Assembly: GCA_934698975.1 (NCBI GenBank)
Contig: CAKUVR010000003.1
Location: forward strand, 121,415 to 185,414
Source: Cryptobacteroides sp934698975
Lineage (GTDB): Bacteria; Bacteroidota; Bacteroidia; Bacteroidales; UBA932
DNA: 64,000 nt
Direction: 5' to 3'
Shown: piece after piece, positions 18,562-27,821 of the stretch
Numbering within the stretch: position 1 is the stretch's first letter
Layout: the number at the start of each line of letters is the position of its first letter
The notes under the pieces: model-generated
What the model saw: the letters and a program-made list of their open reading frames with translations, nothing else
What the model was told of the DNA's origin: nothing
Databases searched by the model: none
Made by a program: the position numbers and the translations under genes

Positions 18562-19098
18562 ATGTCTGAGGAACGAAAGATAGTCATATATTGCTCAGCA
18601 AGCTACGACATCGACCAAAAGTACAACCAAGCTGCGCGGGAAGTGATCCGCGCGGCTTGTTCGCTTGGTTACACGATTGTCTCCGGAGGCGCGATCAAAG
18701 GCACAATGGGAGCCGTGGCCGACGAGGTCGCCAGTTGCGGTGGCCGCCACATAGGTGTTCTGCCTCGCTTTATGGAACAGTATAAGTTCCCGGGGCTGGA
18801 CCAGGTGATCTGGACGGACACTATGGCTGAGCGCAAGGAGAGAATGCGTGAGGGAACCTGCGCCGCGATAGCGCTTCCCGGCGGAATAGGCACTCTCGAT
18901 GAGGTGATCGGAACGTTGACGTTGGCCAAACTAGACAAGTATGACGGGAAGATCTATGCGCTGAACCTTGACGGATTCTACAATCCGTTGGAGGCTCTGC
19001 TTGACCATTATGTGGCCACCGGGATGTTGGATCAACGTTCCCGGAATCTGATCGAGTTCCCCGACACGGTGGAGGAACTTGTCGGACATTTGGACTAA
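18562..19098 (+). CDS. LOG-family (TIGR00730) nucleotide phosphoribohydrolase
   Basis: 178 residues. Rossmann-like fold starting IVIYCSASYDID, then IVSGGAIKGTMGAVAD, and the family signature PGGIGTLDEVIGTLT near residue 110 together with the RKERMRE segment. LOG-type enzymes cleave the N-glycosidic bond of nucleoside monophosphates (cytokinin activation in plants; general nucleotide turnover in bacteria). It starts 11 bp after the barrel gene and is followed after 11 bp by the polyprenyl synthase. Confidence 0.85.
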   Translation: MSEERKIVIYCSASYDIDQKYNQAAREVIRAACSLGYTIVSGGAIKGTMGAVADEVASCGGRHIGVLPRFMEQYKFPGLDQVIWTDTMAERKERMREGTCAAIALPGGIGTLDEVIGTLTLAKLDKYDGKIYALNLDGFYNPLEALLDHYVATGMLDQRSRNLIEFPDTVEELVGHLD

Positions 19099-19109
19099 AC
19101 ACGGAACGG

Positions 19110-20093
19110 ATGACTCTGGAAGAAGTAAGAATATTCCTTGGTAAGGATTGGGAGGACACAGACGCTCTGATCAGGTCTTCCCTGAAAAGTGACATTGAGC
19201 TGTTGAACGCCACCAACACGGCTATCCTTTCGCATAGCGGAAAGCAGCTCCGTCCACTGATTTCCTTGCTGGTCGCCAGGGCATGCTCTGGTGGAGTGGC
19301 TAATGCGGACAGCATTCACTACGCAGCCGCGTCGGAGTTGCTTCACAACGCCACGCTGCTTCATGACGATGTGGCCGACAGCAGTTCGGAAAGGCGTGGC
19401 TGCCCGACGGTTATGTCCTTGCTGGGAGGTGCGGCGTCCGTGCTGATAGGGGACTATTGGCTTGTCAGAGCCATGGAAAACATACTCTCGTCATCCGCAC
19501 ACGGAAACGAGGTGATCAGGATTTTCTCCAGAACCTTGAGCCATCTTGCCGAAGGGGAGATGCTTCAGCTTCAGAAAGCCACGAGCGGGGACACGGACGA
19601 GAAAGACTACCTGAGAATTATCTACAGCAAGACAGCCTCGTTGTTTGAATCCTCTGCGGTTTCAGCCGCGATTTCCGTCAATGCCACACAAGAGCAGTTG
19701 GAGGCGGTGAGAAATTACGCGGTGAGTCTTGGAATAGCGTTCCAGATCAAGGATGACATATTTGATTACTCTGACGGTCAGGACATCGGCAAGCCGGTGG
19801 GCGTTGACTTGGAGGAGCAGAAGATCACCTTGCCGCTGTTGGGGGCGCTCAATTCAGTGGGTGCGGAAGCCGAGGCAGCAATAAGGAAAAAAGTGATCGA
19901 AATCAACGAATATCCTGAATATAAGGAAGAAATCAGACGTTTCGTGCGGGACCGGAGAGGTGTTGAATATGCCGTCTCTGTCCTTGATGAATATGTCCTC
20001 AAGGCAAAGGATGCCCTTTCTGTCCTGCCGGATTCCAAGGAAAAGGAATATCTTACAAGAATCGCGGGATTCACCGCTTACAGGAACAACTGA
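19110..20093 (+). CDS. polyprenyl diphosphate synthase
   Basis: 327 residues. Trans-prenyltransferase of the IspA/IspB type: the first Asp-rich region is LHDDVADSSSERRG (residues ~83-96) and the second is IKDDIFDYSDG near residue 213; the RPLISLLVARACSGG region precedes. It condenses isopentenyl diphosphate units to an allylic chain, probably the quinone side chain. Length and motifs favour a medium/long-chain enzyme (octaprenyl/nonaprenyl) over farnesyl synthase, but chain length is not certain. Its TGA overlaps the ATG of the next gene. Confidence 0.88.
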   Translation: MTLEEVRIFLGKDWEDTDALIRSSLKSDIELLNATNTAILSHSGKQLRPLISLLVARACSGGVANADSIHYAAASELLHNATLLHDDVADSSSERRGCPTVMSLLGGAASVLIGDYWLVRAMENILSSSAHGNEVIRIFSRTLSHLAEGEMLQLQKATSGDTDEKDYLRIIYSKTASLFESSAVSAAISVNATQEQLEAVRNYAVSLGIAFQIKDDIFDYSDGQDIGKPVGVDLEEQKITLPLLGALNSVGAEAEAAIRKKVIEINEYPEYKEEIRRFVRDRRGVEYAVSVLDEYVLKAKDALSVLPDSKEKEYLTRIAGFTAYRNN

Positions 20094-21187
20094 TGAGGCT
20101 GGATGAGATCATAGGTAACCACGATGCCGTCAAGGCGTTGAAGGTGATGGCCGGAAGTGGGCGTATCCCTCATGCCATGATGTTCTACGAGAACGACGGC
20201 TGCGGTGCGATGGCTCTTGTGCTGGCGTTTTTGAGCCAGATTCTGGGCGATGAACATAAGGTTTCCAATCTCATACATCCGGACGTGCATTACGTTTACC
20301 CGGTTGCGAACGGCTCCAAGGTCAACGAGAAGGTGGAGAACCTCAGGGCGGAATTATTCCTTGAATATTGGAGGTCTTTGATGACTTGCAATCCTTACGC
20401 CCTTGAAAGTGAGGTCAGCGCAGCTTTCGGAATTGAAGGTAAACAGGCCGGCATCAATAACGCCGAAGCTAAGGAAATTCTTGAGACTGTGTGGCTTACC
20501 TCAGTAGAGGGAGGTTGGAAGGCGGTCGTTGTCTATCTCCCTGAGAAGATGAATGCCGCTTCCGCCAACCGGCTTCTCAAGGCGATTGAGGAACCACCGG
20601 AGAAGACCTTGTTCATCATGATCACCCATGCTCCGGAGAAAGTCATGCAGACCATCTCGTCAAGATGTCAGGCGATCCGTGTCCTGCCATATTCAAAGAA
20701 TGAGATTGTGGAGATACTGACTTCCCGTTTCGGGAAAAATCCGGATGAGGCTTCGCAAGCGGCGTTGGTTGCGGGCGGCAGTGTAGGGACGGCGTTACGT
20801 TACCTGTCCGGGAAGGAGGACTATCTGCGCCAGATGGAGATATTCAAAGGCCTGACTGACGCCCTTGCCTCAAAAGATCTTTCCGCCGCTTTGGCATGGG
20901 GAGATGCGATGGCGGCGTTGCCTTCGCGTGAAAACCAGAAAGCTTTTTGTAAATTTGCGGGTGAAAGCCTTCGCAAAGTGTTTCTGATCCAGCAGAACTT
21001 GCCTCAGATCGCTGGGATTTCGCGGGAGGAGAACGAGTTTTTCGTCCGGTTGGCCTCGCGCTGCAGGAAGAGTTTTCCGAGGATGGCGGTTTCCTGTCTG
21101 GACAGGGCGCAGATGCTGATTGACCGGAACGTGAACCAGAAGATTCTTTTCACCGACCTTGTGGGACGGTTGTATTTGAGTTTCTGA
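20093..21187 (+). CDS. holB: DNA polymerase III delta' subunit-like clamp-loader ATPase
   Basis: 364 residues. Opens LDEIIGNHDAVKALKVMAGSGRIPHAMMF, the clamp-loader delta'/tau start. The Walker A position reads ENDGCGAMAL, lacking the GKT lysine, as expected for a delta' subunit that does not hydrolyse ATP. Sensor region IMITHAPEKVMQTISSRCQAI carries the conserved SRC motif. It loads the sliding clamp at the replication fork. It overlaps the polyprenyl synthase by one base and is followed 7 bp later by the RicT-like gene. Confidence 0.85.
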   Translation: MRLDEIIGNHDAVKALKVMAGSGRIPHAMMFYENDGCGAMALVLAFLSQILGDEHKVSNLIHPDVHYVYPVANGSKVNEKVENLRAELFLEYWRSLMTCNPYALESEVSAAFGIEGKQAGINNAEAKEILETVWLTSVEGGWKAVVVYLPEKMNAASANRLLKAIEEPPEKTLFIMITHAPEKVMQTISSRCQAIRVLPYSKNEIVEILTSRFGKNPDEASQAALVAGGSVGTALRYLSGKEDYLRQMEIFKGLTDALASKDLSAALAWGDAMAALPSRENQKAFCKFAGESLRKVFLIQQNLPQIAGISREENEFFVRLASRCRKSFPRMAVSCLDRAQMLIDRNVNQKILFTDLVGRLYLSF

Positions 21188-21194
21188 CAATAAT

Positions 21195-22586
21195 ATGGGA
21201 ATATATATGGAAAATATTGATAACGAGACAATAAAGTTCGATTGTAACCGTGGCTGCACGATCTCGCAGAATCAGGAGACCGGGGAGTACGACTGCAATT
21301 ACCGCCAAGGTTGCTGCAAGTTGAAGGATTATGACTGGCTTCACGGCATTCGTCAGGAGCAGTACAAGGATCTTTTTGAGGTTCGTTTCAAGAACACAAG
21401 GAAAGGCATTTACATAAATGCTTCCGGTCAAGGGGTCAAGGCTGGAGACTTGGTCATAGTCGAGGCGATGAACGGTCACGATCTGGGAATCGTCACTTTG
21501 GAGGGGCCGATTGTCGGCCGTCAGATGAAGTGCAAGGGGATTGACCCAGAGACAGCCCAACTGAAAAAGATTTACCGCAAGGCCAAGCCTTTCGACATCG
21601 CAAAGTGGCAGGAGGCCATTGCCCGTGAGCAGGACACGATGATACAGGCTCGCAGGATCGCCGCCGAACTCGGACTTGACATGAAGATTGGTGATGTGGA
21701 GTTTCAGGGAGACGGAACGAAGGCGATTTTTTACTACATCGCCGACGGCCGTGTGGATTTCCGCCAGCTGATAAAGGTTTACGCCGAGGAGTTCCACATC
21801 AGGATCGAGATGAAGCAGATCGGAGCCCGTCAGGAGGCCGGTCTCATAGGTGGTCTCGGAGTCTGCGGCCGGGAATTATGCTGCGCCAATTTCATCACGA
21901 ATTTCCAGTCCATCTCCACATCGGCGGCACGTACTCAAGACCTGTCCCTGAATCCGCAGAAACTTGCCGGCCAGTGCGGAAAGTTGAAATGCTGCCTGAA
22001 TTATGAGGTGGCGAACTATCTGGACGCCCAGTCCCGCATCCCGAAGGTCTCCGAGCCGCTTGAGTTTGAGGATGGTCTGGCTTATCTGGTCAAGACTGAC
22101 ATCCTTCAGGAGATAATGTATTTCTCTTATGAGAAGGGGTCGCTCTCGAATCTCTATCCGGTGGCTGCCTCAGAGGTGGCCCAGATCATAATGATGAACC
22201 GCAATGGCCAGAAACCGGAATCCTTGAAGACGGAACCAGAGCCTACGGGACCTCAGTTCGTGTCCGCCGTGGGGGATGACAGCATCACAAGGTTCGACAA
22301 GCCGAAGAAGAGCAAGAACAAGAGCCGCGGCAAGAACAAGGCGAAGGCTAACGCTGGTGTCGCGTCAGGAACAGTTTCGGCCGAGGCTCAGGCGAAGCCG
22401 GTTTCTGACGGCTCTCAGGCCTCTTCAAGACCGGAAGGCTCTAATTTCAGGAACCGTGGCCAGCGTGGAAATGGTAACGGTCGTCCTCAGCGCCAGCGCG
22501 GAGAGGGATCACGTGGAGACAACCAACGTGGAGGCGCCCCACGTGCGGACATGAAACCGGAGCCGAAACCAAAGACCGATGCGTAG
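21195..22586 (+). CDS. PSP1-domain protein (RicT/YaaT-like) with basic tail
   Basis: 463 residues from ATG at 21195; a second ATG at 21207 is equally plausible. Cys-rich N-terminal segment (CNRGCTISQ, DCNYRQGCCKL), the PSP1 core (about 60-300) with EFHIRIEMKQIGARQEAGLIGGLGVCGRELCC and KCCLNYEVANYLDAQSRIP, and a long Arg/Gly/Lys-rich tail from about residue 370 that looks like an RNA-binding disordered region. Firmicutes RicT is part of an Fe-S complex that affects RNase Y. Placement next to delta' and a GldH-like gene is a known Bacteroidota arrangement. Confidence 0.82.
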   Translation: MGIYMENIDNETIKFDCNRGCTISQNQETGEYDCNYRQGCCKLKDYDWLHGIRQEQYKDLFEVRFKNTRKGIYINASGQGVKAGDLVIVEAMNGHDLGIVTLEGPIVGRQMKCKGIDPETAQLKKIYRKAKPFDIAKWQEAIAREQDTMIQARRIAAELGLDMKIGDVEFQGDGTKAIFYYIADGRVDFRQLIKVYAEEFHIRIEMKQIGARQEAGLIGGLGVCGRELCCANFITNFQSISTSAARTQDLSLNPQKLAGQCGKLKCCLNYEVANYLDAQSRIPKVSEPLEFEDGLAYLVKTDILQEIMYFSYEKGSLSNLYPVAASEVAQIIMMNRNGQKPESLKTEPEPTGPQFVSAVGDDSITRFDKPKKSKNKSRGKNKAKANAGVASGTVSAEAQAKPVSDGSQASSRPEGSNFRNRGQRGNGNGRPQRQRGEGSRGDNQRGGAPRADMKPEPKPKTDA

Positions 22587-23037
22587 CCTTATTCCGGCGC
22601 TCGTTCTGTCGCTGGCTGTGGCTTCATGCTCACGGCCTGTTTCCTACGAGCCGTTCGTCATCAAGGAGGATGCTGAATATGGTGACACTTATATATTCAG
22701 TCTTGATCTGTCGGATTCGACTGTAGCTTACGGATTGGATTTCTACACAAGGTTTGAGCGCCCGGCTTTCGGAGAGTTTCCGTCGGACAGTGTCTCTCTG
22801 GATCTGCGTTGGATCTCACCATCGGATTCAGTGATCATTTCCGACACGACCTTCATCCGTGTCGAGCGTCCTGTGGATTCATCGTACTATAACAAGGACT
22901 ATCTGTCAGCCTACAAGGAATACTTGGATTTGCCGGAGAGTGGCCTGTGGCGGCTGAAGGCCAGGGTGTTGAACGATTCCGAGTCAATCCGGGGTCTGGG
23001 TGTTATCTTCACAAGAAAGGAAAATGGGACACGATAA
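22579..23037 (+). CDS. GldH-like gliding-motility family lipoprotein
   Basis: 152 residues with a lipoprotein signal (MRSLIPALVLSLAVASC, Cys 17). The body is beta-rich with the pattern seen in GldH proteins: GDTYIFSLDLSDSTVAY at the start and GLWRLKARVLNDSESIRGLG near the end. The position, overlapping the RicT stop by 8 nt, matches the usual ricT-gldH order. In gliding species GldH is a cell-envelope lipoprotein; in non-gliding Bacteroidales its role is unclear. The assignment rests on weak sequence likeness plus context. Confidence 0.55.
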   Translation: MRSLIPALVLSLAVASCSRPVSYEPFVIKEDAEYGDTYIFSLDLSDSTVAYGLDFYTRFERPAFGEFPSDSVSLDLRWISPSDSVIISDTTFIRVERPVDSSYYNKDYLSAYKEYLDLPESGLWRLKARVLNDSESIRGLGVIFTRKENGTR

Positions 23038-23860
23038 ACTTAGAAAATTCGCGGAGAACGAGACTTTCTCCTGTCTTCTTCAACCGGAGGCGGTTTCGGT
23101 GCTTGACAAGTCCGAGGCGGGCAACAGTTTGAGACTCAAGGATCATCCGGTCAAAGGCCATTGGAACGAGAGAATGTTCAAGGCTGACCAGCCTATCGTG
23201 CTGGAACTCGGTTGCGGAAAAGGGGAGTACACGATTGATTTGTCCCGCAGGGAGCCGTCGCTCAACTACATAGGGGTTGACATCAAGGGCGCGCGCCTTT
23301 GGAAGGGAGCCAAGTTCGCCACGGAGCACAATCTCCCGAATGTGGCGTTCCTGCGCACCAGAATTGAGTTCATCGATGCCTTCTTCGCTCCCGATGAGGT
23401 TTCGGAAATATGGCTGACCTTCTCCGACCCCCAGATGAAAAGCGAGAACTGCCGCCTGACGAGCCCGTTGTTTCTGGAGCGCTACCGCAAGTTCTTGAAA
23501 AAGGGCGGAATAGTCCACCTCAAGACAGACAGCCGCTTCCTTTATGAATATTCCCGCGCGGTGGCCGAGCAGAACGGTCTGACGATTCTGGCAAGCACCG
23601 ACGACCTTTACGGAACCGGCCGGACTGATCTCTCGGATTGCGCCTTGCGCTCTGTCGCCGGAGAGTCAGCGGTCGAGGCCTTGTTCGAGGTGCAGACCTT
23701 CTACGAAAAGATGTTCTCAGCCCAAGGCTACAAGATCACCTACCTGAGCTTCGTGATCGACCACACCGGCCCGTACATCCATCCCGAGTTCGACTCCGAC
23801 TACTGGCGCTCCGTCGAAGGCCCCCGCCATTTCACCCATCAGCCGGAGAAACAACATTGA
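23024..23860 (+). CDS. trmB: tRNA (guanine-N7-)-methyltransferase
   Basis: 278 residues from ATG at 23024, preceded by AGAAAGGAA and overlapping the previous gene by 14 nt. The SAM site is VLELGCGKGEYTIDLSRR, followed by YIGVDIKGARLWKG and the TrmB signature IWLTFSDPQMKS, then HLKTDSRFLYEYS. It methylates G46 of tRNA. Slightly longer than typical TrmB because of an N-terminal extension of about 50 residues and a C-terminal extension ending DYWRSVEGPRHF. Confidence 0.92.
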   Translation: MGHDKLRKFAENETFSCLLQPEAVSVLDKSEAGNSLRLKDHPVKGHWNERMFKADQPIVLELGCGKGEYTIDLSRREPSLNYIGVDIKGARLWKGAKFATEHNLPNVAFLRTRIEFIDAFFAPDEVSEIWLTFSDPQMKSENCRLTSPLFLERYRKFLKKGGIVHLKTDSRFLYEYSRAVAEQNGLTILASTDDLYGTGRTDLSDCALRSVAGESAVEALFEVQTFYEKMFSAQGYKITYLSFVIDHTGPYIHPEFDSDYWRSVEGPRHFTHQPEKQH

Positions 23861-23861
23861 T

Positions 23862-23888
23862 CGGTCGCTGAGCATATCGAAGCGACCG
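23862..23888. repeat. REP-like palindrome, copy 1
   Basis: CGGTCGCT pairs with AGCGACCG (8 bp) around an 11-nt loop, GAGCATATCGA. It lies between the convergent trmB and U32 genes and belongs to the same family as the copies near 25.5, 33.7 and 37.8 kb. Confidence 0.75.
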
Positions 23889-23901
23889 TGCGGCGCGGAA
23901 C

Positions 23902-25170
23902 TCAGATTTCCCGCCAGATGTAGACCTTGTCACCTCGGCGGATCTTCTTGCCGCCGGGTGTGCGGATGTCGTCCGGGAATATTACCGGAATGGAGCAAAG
24001 GGTGCCTTTCGCGGCCTTTTCGGTTGGCTTTAGGTCAACACGAACCTCGCTTACATTCTGTTCGATGACTCCGGTGGTCTCACCGATGATCAGGATGTCA
24101 TCGCCTTTGCGCAAAGCCTCGGACTCCACAAGGACCTCGGCCACGGAGATTCTGTCGAACCAGTTCGTGACCTTTCCGCAGTAGATTTTCTTTCGGGTGG
24201 CGTGGCTGCCATAGACATCGCTCCACTCCCCGAGTTTGGCTCCTTGATAGTAACCGTCCCAGAACCCTCTATTGAAGACTTCGGACAACTCCTCTTTCAA
24301 AGAGGCTGCCAGCTCAGGCGTGTAGCGTCCCTCACAGACAGCGTCCGCCGCCCGACGGTAGCACTCAGCGGTCTTTTTGACATATTCAGCGCTCCTTGCC
24401 CGTCCCTCGATCTTGAAGACTTTCACCCCTGCGTCGATGATCTTGTCCATGAACTCGATGGTACACAGGTCTTTGGGTGACATGATGTACTTATTGTCGA
24501 TGTTCAGTTTCGTGCCGGTCTCAAGGTCCGTGACCTCGTAGCCCCTGCGGCAAAGCTGGTAGCATGCTCCCCGGTTCGCCGATGCCCCGTAGGTCTGGAG
24601 GCTGAGGTAGCACTTCCCGGAAACCGCCATGCAAAGGGCACCGTGGGCGAACATCTCGATCCGCACCATATTCCCGGACGGTCCCTTGATCCCTTCCCGC
24701 ACGATGGCTTCATGAATATCCTTGACCTGGTGAAGGTTAAGTTCCCTTGCCAGCACGATCACATCTGCGAACTGTGAGTAGAATCGAAGTGCCTCGACAT
24801 TCGACACGTTGAGCTGCGTGGAGATGTGCACTTCCAACCCGATTTGACGGCAATATGTTATCGCAGCCATGTCTGACGCGATGATTGCGTTCACTCCAGC
24901 CGCCTTGGCTGCGTCCAAAGCCTCCCGCATAGGAGCGAGGTCCTCTCCGTAAAGGACTATATTCAGAGTCATGTAGGTCTTGACTCCATATTCCCGGCAG
25001 ATTTCCACAATCTTCGGCAGGTCATCCGGGGTGAAGTTGTTCGCCGAGTGCGAGCGCATGTTGAGGTTGCCCACCCCGAAATAGACGGAGTCCGCTCCAC
25101 CCTGAATCGCCGCGTTCAGGCATTCGAAATTGCCCGCCGGCGACATTATCTCAAGTTCTTTCTTGTCCAT
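23902..25170 (-). CDS. U32-family peptidase-like protein (TrhP/YegQ group)
   Basis: 422 residues. TIM-barrel start ELEIMSPAGNFECLNAAIQGGADSVYFG, then VNAIIASDMAAITYC and the U32 signature EMFAHGALCMAVSGKCYLS at about residue 170; the conserved Cys-rich NRGACYQLCRRGY follows, with KIEGRARSAEYVKK after it. Members of this group (TrhP/RlhA type) act in tRNA or rRNA hydroxylation in E. coli and are not proven proteases. Length matches the TrhP size class. Divergent from malQ across about 150 bp. Confidence 0.87.
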   Translation of the reverse strand: MDKKELEIMSPAGNFECLNAAIQGGADSVYFGVGNLNMRSHSANNFTPDDLPKIVEICREYGVKTYMTLNIVLYGEDLAPMREALDAAKAAGVNAIIASDMAAITYCRQIGLEVHISTQLNVSNVEALRFYSQFADVIVLARELNLHQVKDIHEAIVREGIKGPSGNMVRIEMFAHGALCMAVSGKCYLSLQTYGASANRGACYQLCRRGYEVTDLETGTKLNIDNKYIMSPKDLCTIEFMDKIIDAGVKVFKIEGRARSAEYVKKTAECYRRAADAVCEGRYTPELAASLKEELSEVFNRGFWDGYYQGAKLGEWSDVYGSHATRKKIYCGKVTNWFDRISVAEVLVESEALRKGDDILIIGETTGVIEQNVSEVRVDLKPTEKAAKGTLCSIPVIFPDDIRTPGGKKIRRGDKVYIWREI

Positions 25171-25317
25171 TGTCTCTGAATATTATCCCTCAAAATTAAT
25201 CCATAAAATCGCCAATCACAAATTTCCGGTTCGCTTTATTCCTAAAACTGAAGTCAAATTCAGATATTTTCGCTAATATTGCAGATTGTGGCGGACTAAT
25301 TCCGCTGCCAAAACACT

Positions 25318-27756
25318 ATGCGACTTAAAATTACCCTTGAATATTTCACTTCACCGGGGGAGAAACTTTTTCTGAATCTCTCCGATGGTCAATCAATAGC
25401 TATGGAATATGTCGCCGGAGGGCGCTGGGAGGCTTTTTTGGAAGTTCCGGCCACAACGGATGCACTTGAATATTCCTTTGAACTTCACCGTGACGGGCAA
25501 TGTGTGCGGCGTGAGTGGGGAAGGCATGGGGTCCCTGAGCCTGCCGAAGGGACTGTCGCTTCGACAAGCTCAGCGACCGGTGGTTCCGGCTCAGCGACCG
25601 AGTCCCTTGAAATCCGTGACCGTTGGCAGGATCGTCCGGAAGACTCACCGTTCTGGACCAAGGCCTTCACCGAAGTGATATTCAAAAGGAAATCAGCTTC
25701 GCCCAAACGCACCGGCAACGTGACCTTTACCGTTCCGGGCGCCCGGATCCTCAAGGATGAGGTGCTGGCCATCACCGGCAGCGGCAAAATGTTCGATGAT
25801 TGGAAAAAGTTCGTGCAGTTGACCCCTGTTTCCGCTCCGCTTTGGGACGTAACCCTTAATGTGAAGGAACCGTTTGAGTATAAGTTCGTTATTCTGGACA
25901 CAAAGACGAACAAACCTAAAGTCTGGGAGTCCGGTCCCAACCATTTCTTTGCGGAGGTTCCGGCCAAGGGCAGCCTGCTGGAGATCAGGGATGTCGTCCC
26001 GGAGTTCGAGACCAAGCCTTGGCGCGGAGCAGGCACGGCGATCCCGGTCTTCTCACTCCGCAGCGAGACCAGCTTTGGCGTAGGCGAGTTCAAAGACCTA
26101 AAAAAACTGGTGGACTGGGCCGCCAAGACAGGCCAGAGCATCATCCAGCTCCTGCCGATCAACGACACCACGATGACAGGCACCTGGACGGATTCCTACC
26201 CTTACAACGCCAACTCGACTTTCGCCCTGCACCCACAGTTCATCCATCTTCCTGATGCCGGGGTCAAGACCGACAAGAAATACAAAACTCTCCAGAAAGA
26301 ACTCAACGCACTTCCGGCCGTTGACTACGAGCGAGTTAATAATGAGAAGATACGCCTTTTGAAAGAGGCTTTCGAGAAAGTTGGTCAGGAGGTGATGTCG
26401 GGGGAGAGCTACAAACAATTCTATTCCGCCAACAAAGATTGGCTCATCCCTTATGCTGCTTTCTGTGTCTTGAGAGACATCAACGGTACGCCTGAGTTCG
26501 GGAAATGGAAGTCCCTTTCTGAATATTCAGAAATCAAGGTCAAGTCATTCTGCCGCAGACATAAGAGCGAGACAGATTTCTATTGCTACGTTCAGTTCTG
26601 TCTCGATGCGCAGCTGAAGGAGGCTGTTGAATATGCCCACTCGAAGGGCGTGGCGATCAAGGGGGATCTCCCGATCGGAATCAGCCGCACAAGTGTCGAT
26701 GCCTGGCAGTATCCGCACCTGTTTAACCTTGATTCCCAGGCCGGAGCACCGCCTGACGCTTTCTCTGCTGACGGCCAGAACTGGGGCTTCCCGACCTACA
26801 ATTGGGAGGAGATGGCCAAGGACGGCTACGCTTGGTGGAAGGCTCGTCTGAAGAAGATGAGTGAATATTTCGACACATTCCGAATCGATCATATTCTTGG
26901 ATTCTTCCGCATCTGGGAGATTCCGGTCGGGGTGAAGTCGGGCTTGCTTGGTCATTTCAATCCTGCGCTTCCTTACTCGGCCGACGAGCTGAGAGGCAGG
27001 GGATTTGACCCTAACTCTCAGTTGTTTGTGCCTGATCCTCATCGTGACGGGTGGTATCATCCACGTATCGCTGCCCAGAGCACAGAGGATTTCAAGGCTT
27101 TGAACGATTACTTCAAGAACGCCTATAACGATCTCTACAATGATTTCTTCTACCATCGCCACAACGGCTTCTGGAAGGAGTGCGCCATGAGAAAGTTGCC
27201 GGCCCTTCTGGATTCCACAGGAATGCTGGCCTGCGGAGAGGATCTCGGCATGATTCCGGCCTGTGTCCCTGAGGTGATGAAGGATCTGCACATCCTGTCA
27301 CTTGAGATTCAGAGAATGCCAAAATCTCCTGAGAAGACATTTGACGAGCCGTGGACCTATCCATATCTGTCGGTTTGCGCGACCGGAACCCACGACACCT
27401 CCACCTTGCGTGGCTGGTGGGAGGAAGACCGTGCCATGTCTGAAAGGTTCTATCATGAGATCCTGCATTGCGAGGGACAGGCTCCGTACTTCTGCGAGCC
27501 GTGGATCTGCGAACGGATTGTGAACCAGCATCTAAACTCTCCTTCGATGCTGTGTGTCCTCCCGTTACAAGACTGGATGTCCATAGACGGGGAGGTCCGC
27601 TATCAAGGCAAGCCGGAGGACGAGCGCATCAACATTCCGGCCATTTCCCGTCACTATTGGCGCTGGAGGATGCACCTCACCCTTGAGGATCTCCTGTCTC
27701 GCTCCGACTTCAACCGCAATCTGCACGACCTTATTTCTGATTCCGGAAGAGGGTAG
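25318..27756 (+). CDS. malQ: 4-alpha-glucanotransferase with N-terminal starch-binding domains
   Basis: 812 residues. Two CBM20-type modules fill the first ~250 residues (LEYFTSPGEKLFLNL, and VTFTVPGARILKDEVLAITG). The GH77 barrel follows: FSLRSETSFGVGEFKDL, LPINDTTMTGTWTDSYPYN, the nucleophile region FDTFRIDHILGFFRIWE, the acid CGEDLGMIP and GTHDTSTLRGWW. It transfers maltodextrin segments in glycogen/starch metabolism. The linker between the two CBMs (roughly residues 70-100, with STSSATGGSGSAT) is encoded by two REP-like palindromes. Convergent with the AlbA_2-WYL gene. Confidence 0.93.
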   Translation: MRLKITLEYFTSPGEKLFLNLSDGQSIAMEYVAGGRWEAFLEVPATTDALEYSFELHRDGQCVRREWGRHGVPEPAEGTVASTSSATGGSGSATESLEIRDRWQDRPEDSPFWTKAFTEVIFKRKSASPKRTGNVTFTVPGARILKDEVLAITGSGKMFDDWKKFVQLTPVSAPLWDVTLNVKEPFEYKFVILDTKTNKPKVWESGPNHFFAEVPAKGSLLEIRDVVPEFETKPWRGAGTAIPVFSLRSETSFGVGEFKDLKKLVDWAAKTGQSIIQLLPINDTTMTGTWTDSYPYNANSTFALHPQFIHLPDAGVKTDKKYKTLQKELNALPAVDYERVNNEKIRLLKEAFEKVGQEVMSGESYKQFYSANKDWLIPYAAFCVLRDINGTPEFGKWKSLSEYSEIKVKSFCRRHKSETDFYCYVQFCLDAQLKEAVEYAHSKGVAIKGDLPIGISRTSVDAWQYPHLFNLDSQAGAPPDAFSADGQNWGFPTYNWEEMAKDGYAWWKARLKKMSEYFDTFRIDHILGFFRIWEIPVGVKSGLLGHFNPALPYSADELRGRGFDPNSQLFVPDPHRDGWYHPRIAAQSTEDFKALNDYFKNAYNDLYNDFFYHRHNGFWKECAMRKLPALLDSTGMLACGEDLGMIPACVPEVMKDLHILSLEIQRMPKSPEKTFDEPWTYPYLSVCATGTHDTSTLRGWWEEDRAMSERFYHEILHCEGQAPYFCEPWICERIVNQHLNSPSMLCVLPLQDWMSIDGEVRYQGKPEDERINIPAISRHYWRWRMHLTLEDLLSRSDFNRNLHDLISDSGRG
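25528..25605. repeat. REP-like palindromes, two copies inside malQ
   Basis: First copy: GTCCCT (25529-25534) pairs with AGGGAC (25546-25551) around GAGCCTGCCGA. Second: GTCGCT (25553-25558) pairs with AGCGAC (25570-25575). A third right half (GCTCAGCGACC) follows at about 25587. They keep the malQ frame and encode a Ser/Thr/Gly/Ala-rich interdomain linker. Confidence 0.7.
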
Positions 27757-27783
27757 GTGTTGCCTTATGGATTAACTTGTCAT

Positions 27784-27818
27784 CAAGATGCCGTCTGTAC
27801 AAGGCAGACGGCATCTTG
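27784..27818. terminator. bidirectional terminator, 14-bp perfect stem
   Basis: CAAGATGCCGTCTG pairs perfectly with CAGACGGCATCTTG around TACAAGG. It lies between the convergent malQ and AlbA_2-WYL genes, 4 nt from the stop of the latter. The flanks (GGCTTTATGG on +, ATGACAAG on -) are only moderately T-rich. Confidence 0.75.
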
Positions 27819-27821
27819 GCT

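Noticed and set aside
20093..21187. Missing Walker A lysine in the delta' subunit as a mutation
   Set aside because: Delta' subunits normally lack a functional P-loop, so this is expected for the family.
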